This document shows, piece by piece, positions 59,905 to 64,000 of a stretch of 64,000 bases of DNA. The translations under genes were made by a program, and so were the position numbers. Below the pieces are notes generated by a model that saw nothing but the letters and a program-made list of their open reading frames with translations, was not told where the DNA came from and did no database searches. The stretch is taken from contig JAJTUP010000019.1 in NCBI GenBank assembly GCA_021399435.1, positions 434,001 to 498,000 on the forward strand, read 5' to 3'. Every line of letters begins with the position of its first letter. Positions within the stretch are counted from its first letter, which is position 1. This DNA comes from Diaporthe sp. PMI_573 (taxonomy: Eukaryota; Ascomycota; Sordariomycetes; Diaporthales; Diaporthaceae).

Positions 59905-61939
59905 TCAGTACTTTTCGTCCTTCTTGTCTTTTTCAGCGTTCAGCCCACCAGCCGCAAGGGGCTCTTCCACCGATTGCCCCTCGTGGATATACATTGTCAT
60001 CACCTTGGGCCCCGGGTAGTTCTTCCTCGCGTGCATGACCCACCATGCAGCGGTGAGAACCACGACTCCTACCGTGATCACGCTGTTGTAGTTCATCGCT
60101 TCGGCGGTTGTGGGGAGGGCAAAGGCTGGTGAAGACAAGTAAATCAGTAAGGCGGTTCCCAGCATCGACTCCTTCGCCCGACCGGAGGCCGAAAAGGAAG
60201 ATTCTGAGGCACTTACGGAAGCAGAAAAGTATGTCGAAGAAGATGATGAGCACGACAGCCGTCAGGTTGACGGCGGTACCCCAACGGCCCAGGCGGAACG
60301 GACCCCTGGGGAAGTGCCTCCGCCCGGTCAGGACGTTCCCCGTGAAGGGTATCGCATACGAGACTGTCGTGAGGATGATGAAGGAGCCGGTGAGGTCGAG
60401 GAAGGCTGTCGAGCTGCCAATGGGGATGGCGCCGAGGCCGGTTGCGACGACGGCTACGAAGAGCGTGGCCGGGACAGGGCACGACAGCCTCTCAGAGACA
60501 CTAGAGAATAGGCCCGAGAAAGGAACCGCATTGTCGCGGGCGAGGGCCCAGTAGATGCGGGAGTTCTGTACGCACCATGTTAGCCCTCATACGGCCCTGA
60601 GGAACGAAAAGCTGCGCGGGTGACACTTGCCGTGACCATCGTCCCGATGCAGCACATCATCGAGGAGCACCAGATGATGAACAGTAGCCCGAACTGAGCG
60701 CCAAGGTTCTGGCTCCCGTCTCCGTTGGCCGTTGCTTGCGCGTATATGCTTGCCAGTGGATACGTGTTGATACCCGTGGTGAGCACGCTCAGGTCCGTGA
60801 TGGCGTAAGAGATGGCGATGGCAAAAACGAAGGCGTAGAGGAAGCCGAGTCCTATTTGGAGGCCAATGGCCTTGGGCAGGTCCTTCTTCGGGTGTGGGAG
60901 CTCCTCGGCCATGTGAGTAATTGCATCCGGGGTTCCAATTGTAAAACTTCCGTTGAGCACGCCGAGGAGGAACGCGACACCGTCCTGCCATCCCGTGATG
61001 TTGTTCTCCTTGAACGAGCCCCAGACGAAGTAGTTACTTGCGTGCTGCTTTGGCATGGCGGCTATGACGATGATGGACACGATGCCACCTACGACGACGA
61101 AGAACATGCCCGCCGTCTGGGTATGTGGAATAACCCGATTGACGAAGACCACAATCGCTACGCAGAGCCATGTTATGAGGAGGTAGGCGACGTATACGTG
61201 CCATGCAGCGTAGACGTAGGCCGACTGGTTGTAGACGACGTAGAGATTGACCGAGACGTTGGCAGTGATCTGGAGCAGTGCTGCCAGGTCGAACATCCAC
61301 CCGTAGAAGTTGATCCACCCGGTGAAGAAGCCTACCATGCGTCCCCATTTTGGCCCGCCTGCGATGGTTGCCCAGTGATACACGCCGCCAGCGGTTGGCA
61401 CACTACTCGAGAACTGCCGCGTATTATTGTCAGTTCTCACATTTCGACATGATCACCTCTGACGGAGACATCTCCGTCTACTGGTGTGGCCGCCGGCACT
61501 CGTAAAGCGATATCAGGAAAGGGTCAGGGGGTAAGTAAGAAAAGGCCAAGCCTCCACACACACCTCAGCAAGCCCGAGGCCAATGAACGAATAGTAGAAG
61601 ACCGCAACGATAAGCCCAAAGATAAGGCCAGGAGGGCCTCCATTAGCTATATCAAACGACACATGAGATGTCAGTTCAAGTCGTGGGTGTCATCGAGACA
61701 GGGGGGCAAGTACCGATTGAGACAGATATTGACGAGCCCAAAGCAATCCAGGCGTTGTCGACGGTCAGGGCGATTCCTGCGAGCCCAAGGAGGCCATATT
61801 GCCGCCTCAGCTGGTCTTTGTATCCAGAGGCGTTGATGACCGTTCCGTCTTGCACCGCAGCCACAGTCTCGTCACCAGAATGCTCACCAAGCTCGGGGCT
61901 CTGCTGTCCGTTGGGCTGGTGCTCGTCGCTCAAGCTCAT
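59905..61939 (-). CDS. APC-superfamily permease, choline/GABA-type
   Basis: Five exons (61939-61714, 61646-61564, 61413-60631, 60565-60217, 60125-59905) encode 553 residues. Frames join at all four introns: 67 nt (ATCG|GTACTT...TATAG), 150 nt (GAG|GTGTGT...GGCAG), 65 nt (ACG|GCAAGT...TACAG, a GC-AG intron) and 91 nt (TTCC|GTAAGT...CACCAG). The protein is a plasma-membrane amine or amino-acid transporter with about 12 helices. Diagnostic pieces are GLAGIALTVDNAWIALGS (helix 1), SVPTAGGVYHWATIAGGPKWG, TPDAITHMAEELPHPKKDLPKAI, then SRIYWALARDNAVPFS and RGPFRLGRWG. The set is typical of fungal choline (Hnm1-like) and GABA permeases; which substrate is used cannot be told. The C-terminal tail is charged (AEKDKKDEKY). 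ATG 61939 is the first Met of the open frame. Confidence 0.92.
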
Positions 61940-63509
61940 GATTGCGAGCGTGCTCGGGCTTCGTAGCTTGGTTATGAGGCGGCCAACACCAGTCGGTCTA
62001 CCGGGTTCTCAGGGAAAGGCGATCGAGAACTGGGTACTCAGGGGGCTCAACCAGGCTCTTAGAAATGATACAGTAAGAAATAAAAGCACATGGAAAATGT
62101 AGAAACAAGAGGCAGGTTAGATGATACATCGGCTGGTGGAGGAGAACATGGGCTACCAGCACCGAGCTCAGAGCCCTAAATATCACATTGATATTGGTCC
62201 CATTATCATGGTACGCTTGATACCCGTGGGCGAGGCCCTAGATTGGTTTGGTAATTTCCTGGGTCAAAACCTGGGGAGAACAACAGGACTCCGCCAGATC
62301 AGGGCAAAACGCCCGTAGTTGATAAGCCCTAGGCCTGGGTAGACTGACATTGGCTTTTTACAAAACCTTCGAACAGTGCAGGAGACCTGCGAAGATATGC
62401 ATGCCAATGCCATTACACAACAGGGCCAGGACCGGGGCTGGATCAACGGGCAGCGTCGAGTGGACGGCGAGATCAGAAAGGCGCGCCACCGGCGATAGGA
62501 AATACCCTAGGTCGCATTGTTATCTCTTAGTCCTGACGACTAAGGAAGATACGACCCCTGAGCAGTGCAACTTGGGTGCCCAGGGCGGGGCCGCATGCAA
62601 TATACCACAGTACTGTGTAGCACGGGCGCGGTTGCGATTGCAGTCCAGAGAAGCTATTGGTGCCGCTGGGCAGACAATATCTGTCGGCACTTGTCACCGA
62701 CGAGATCTTGAGCCCCGGGCGAGCTCGGCGACAAGAACTCTCAAGCCCGGACGAGGCACTGCGTGAATAGACGTATCTAGCTATGCTTCTAGCTGTTTCT
62801 TGTCGAGAATGCCTGTCCCAGAGCAGGTCCTGGGTCGAGTGTGGTATAGGGCTGGGCAGAGCTGGGGCGTGGATCAAGCAGTGGATGGGACGAGGGGAGG
62901 AGGTGAGGTGACGGAGGTGGATCACACAATGGCATGCAACGCGGGATAGTGGAGGTTCCGAGATCCGCGGATAAGGGTGGGTTAGTGGATCGGGCCGGCT
63001 ATTTTACTAGGGCTTATCAGCCGGAGACGCACTGGCAGAGTGAATGATTGGCCTCGCACTTGATTCCAAGCCTCACGAGGACCGGCTTCGATGCCTCCGA
63101 AGGGTGGCCGGCCAAGGACAGCGAGCGGAGAGCATGTTCAACTCGTGATATCCTCACTTATTAGACATTAATTGACAGTCACCTTCCCTACGGTAAATGC
63201 CGCCAGCCGTGATTGGGCAGCCCTATGAATTGGACCTCGCAGATACGACTTCGGATCGTCAATGCATACGTCGTGCAGCTACAGGGCGTAACTTCAAGAA
63301 GTTTATTTCGCTACATCCAACGATCAATCAGGACATTTGATGTAGTACTTTTCCCCTCCGCCAGCACTGCTGAGAATTCTGATTGATCAGAGTAGCGTCA
63401 CATTGTTCATTGCGACGTTGCGAAATGATCTTTGAGGAAGGGCAGTGTACTGCACCAAATTTCATGATTTTCCTCCTTCTGAGACCATCCTTCAAATACA
63501 TTATTCTCA
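61940..63509. other. Spacer upstream of the permease gene
   Basis: No supported gene; only short overlapping frames. It should contain the permease promoter near 61.95-62.5 kb (minus orientation). Confidence 0.45.
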
Positions 63510-63599
63510 CTACGCGGACCGCGAGCAGTACAGTAGGCAGTCCAAGAAGGTACCTCCATATGCTATCATACCAATTGCTGTTCCTAAGAGCGTCATGCC

Positions 63600-64000
63600 C
63601 AAGGCATTTCTCAAATGATAGCACAGCCTAAGATAGTGAAGGCGTGGCATCACCGCATTAGAATGACAGCACTCATACTGCTTAGGGAAGTAGGACATGC
63701 CACAATGCCTTTGCATATCATTCCCATGCAAAGGGCCCGGCGACTGGTAGTAGTTCCTGCAGGCAGTGTCCCGGCAACTCGGCCGGGACTTCGTATCGTC
63801 TTCTTGAAAGTAGGACAACACCTTGGACCAGAGGCCGCCGTCCTCGGCTTGCATGCTGGGATACGAGCCCTGGTCTATCGCGTGAAACCACTGGTGGTTT
63901 GGGTTCAGCGCTGCCGGCCAGGGGCGGAGGCGGTCGATGTGACCGAGCGAAATTGTCCGCCGGTACGAGGTCATGAGGCACCGGGTTGAACCCTCGCCGT
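63600..64000 (-). CDS. Hypothetical gene, partial at the right edge
   Basis: A minus-strand frame is open from the window edge through a possible ATG at 63974 and reads MTSYRRTISLGHIDRLRPWP followed by NPNHQWFHAIDQGSYPSMQAED. It has natural-looking composition with many Trp, His and Tyr. The convincing part ends near 63730 (GPLHGN); beyond that the frame stays open to 63510 but becomes unlike normal protein, so an intron or gene end probably lies there. No family is recognised. The 5' end may lie outside the window. Confidence 0.35.

Noticed and set aside
1..64000. CRISPR arrays, bacterial operons, riboswitches or phage genes
   Set aside because: The window has spliced eukaryotic genes; no regularly spaced direct repeats with unique spacers and no prokaryotic features were seen.

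Overview
This window looks like nuclear DNA of a filamentous ascomycete (Pezizomycotina, most likely Sordariomycetes). The evidence is short GT-AG introns of about 50-150 nt, with branch-point-like TACTAAAC and GCTAAC motifs, and single-gene eukaryotic housekeeping loci: a G1 cyclin, UTP4, PNG1, nicotinate phosphoribosyltransferase and a fungal APC permease. Long gene-poor spacers carry microsatellites and broken gene remnants. I see no bacterial or viral architecture. Exon structures below were worked out by hand from reading frame, splice motifs and family alignment remembered from general knowledge; no search was run.

Layout. 1-830 is a relic of an SF1 (UPF1-like) helicase broken over three frames. 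0.9-1.35 kb may be the 3' end of a single-pass membrane protein gene. 3.3-10.9 kb holds the most unusual locus: two divergently transcribed uncharacterised genes sharing a ~770 bp intergenic promoter. One encodes a ~1516-residue protein with a collagen-like Gly/Pro/Ala tail. The other encodes a 642-residue protein with a retropepsin-like Asp-Ser-Gly motif. 10.9-12.6 kb has possible degraded coding relics on the minus strand, and 12.6-24.7 kb is essentially gene-free. A CLN-type G1 cyclin with a long pyrimidine-rich upstream region lies at 26.9-28.2 kb. 28.2-34.5 kb is mostly spacer, more AT-rich from about 31.9 kb, with two weak small hypothetical genes.

From 34.6 kb onward: a secreted GH18 chitinase (minus; 3 exons), a peptide:N-glycanase PNG1 orthologue (minus; 2 exons), and an ~8 kb spacer. 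Next comes an AT-rich accessory block (48-52 kb) with a broken hypothetical gene, tRNA-Gly(CCC), a broken kinase-like gene and a small repeat-flanked AT-rich relic. A cytochrome P450 (3 exons) follows at 52.3-54.0 kb. The last part is a compact conserved block: UTP4 (minus), NPT1-type nicotinate phosphoribosyltransferase (plus) and an APC permease of the choline/GABA type (minus; 5 exons, one GC-AG intron). A partial ORF touches the right edge.

The genes do not form an obvious pathway or cluster. The housekeeping genes serve ribosome biogenesis, NAD salvage, cell-cycle start and ER-associated/polarity functions. The P450, chitinase and permease are typical dispersed accessory or nutritional genes. 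The divergent giant-protein/retropepsin-like pair is the best candidate for an undescribed system.
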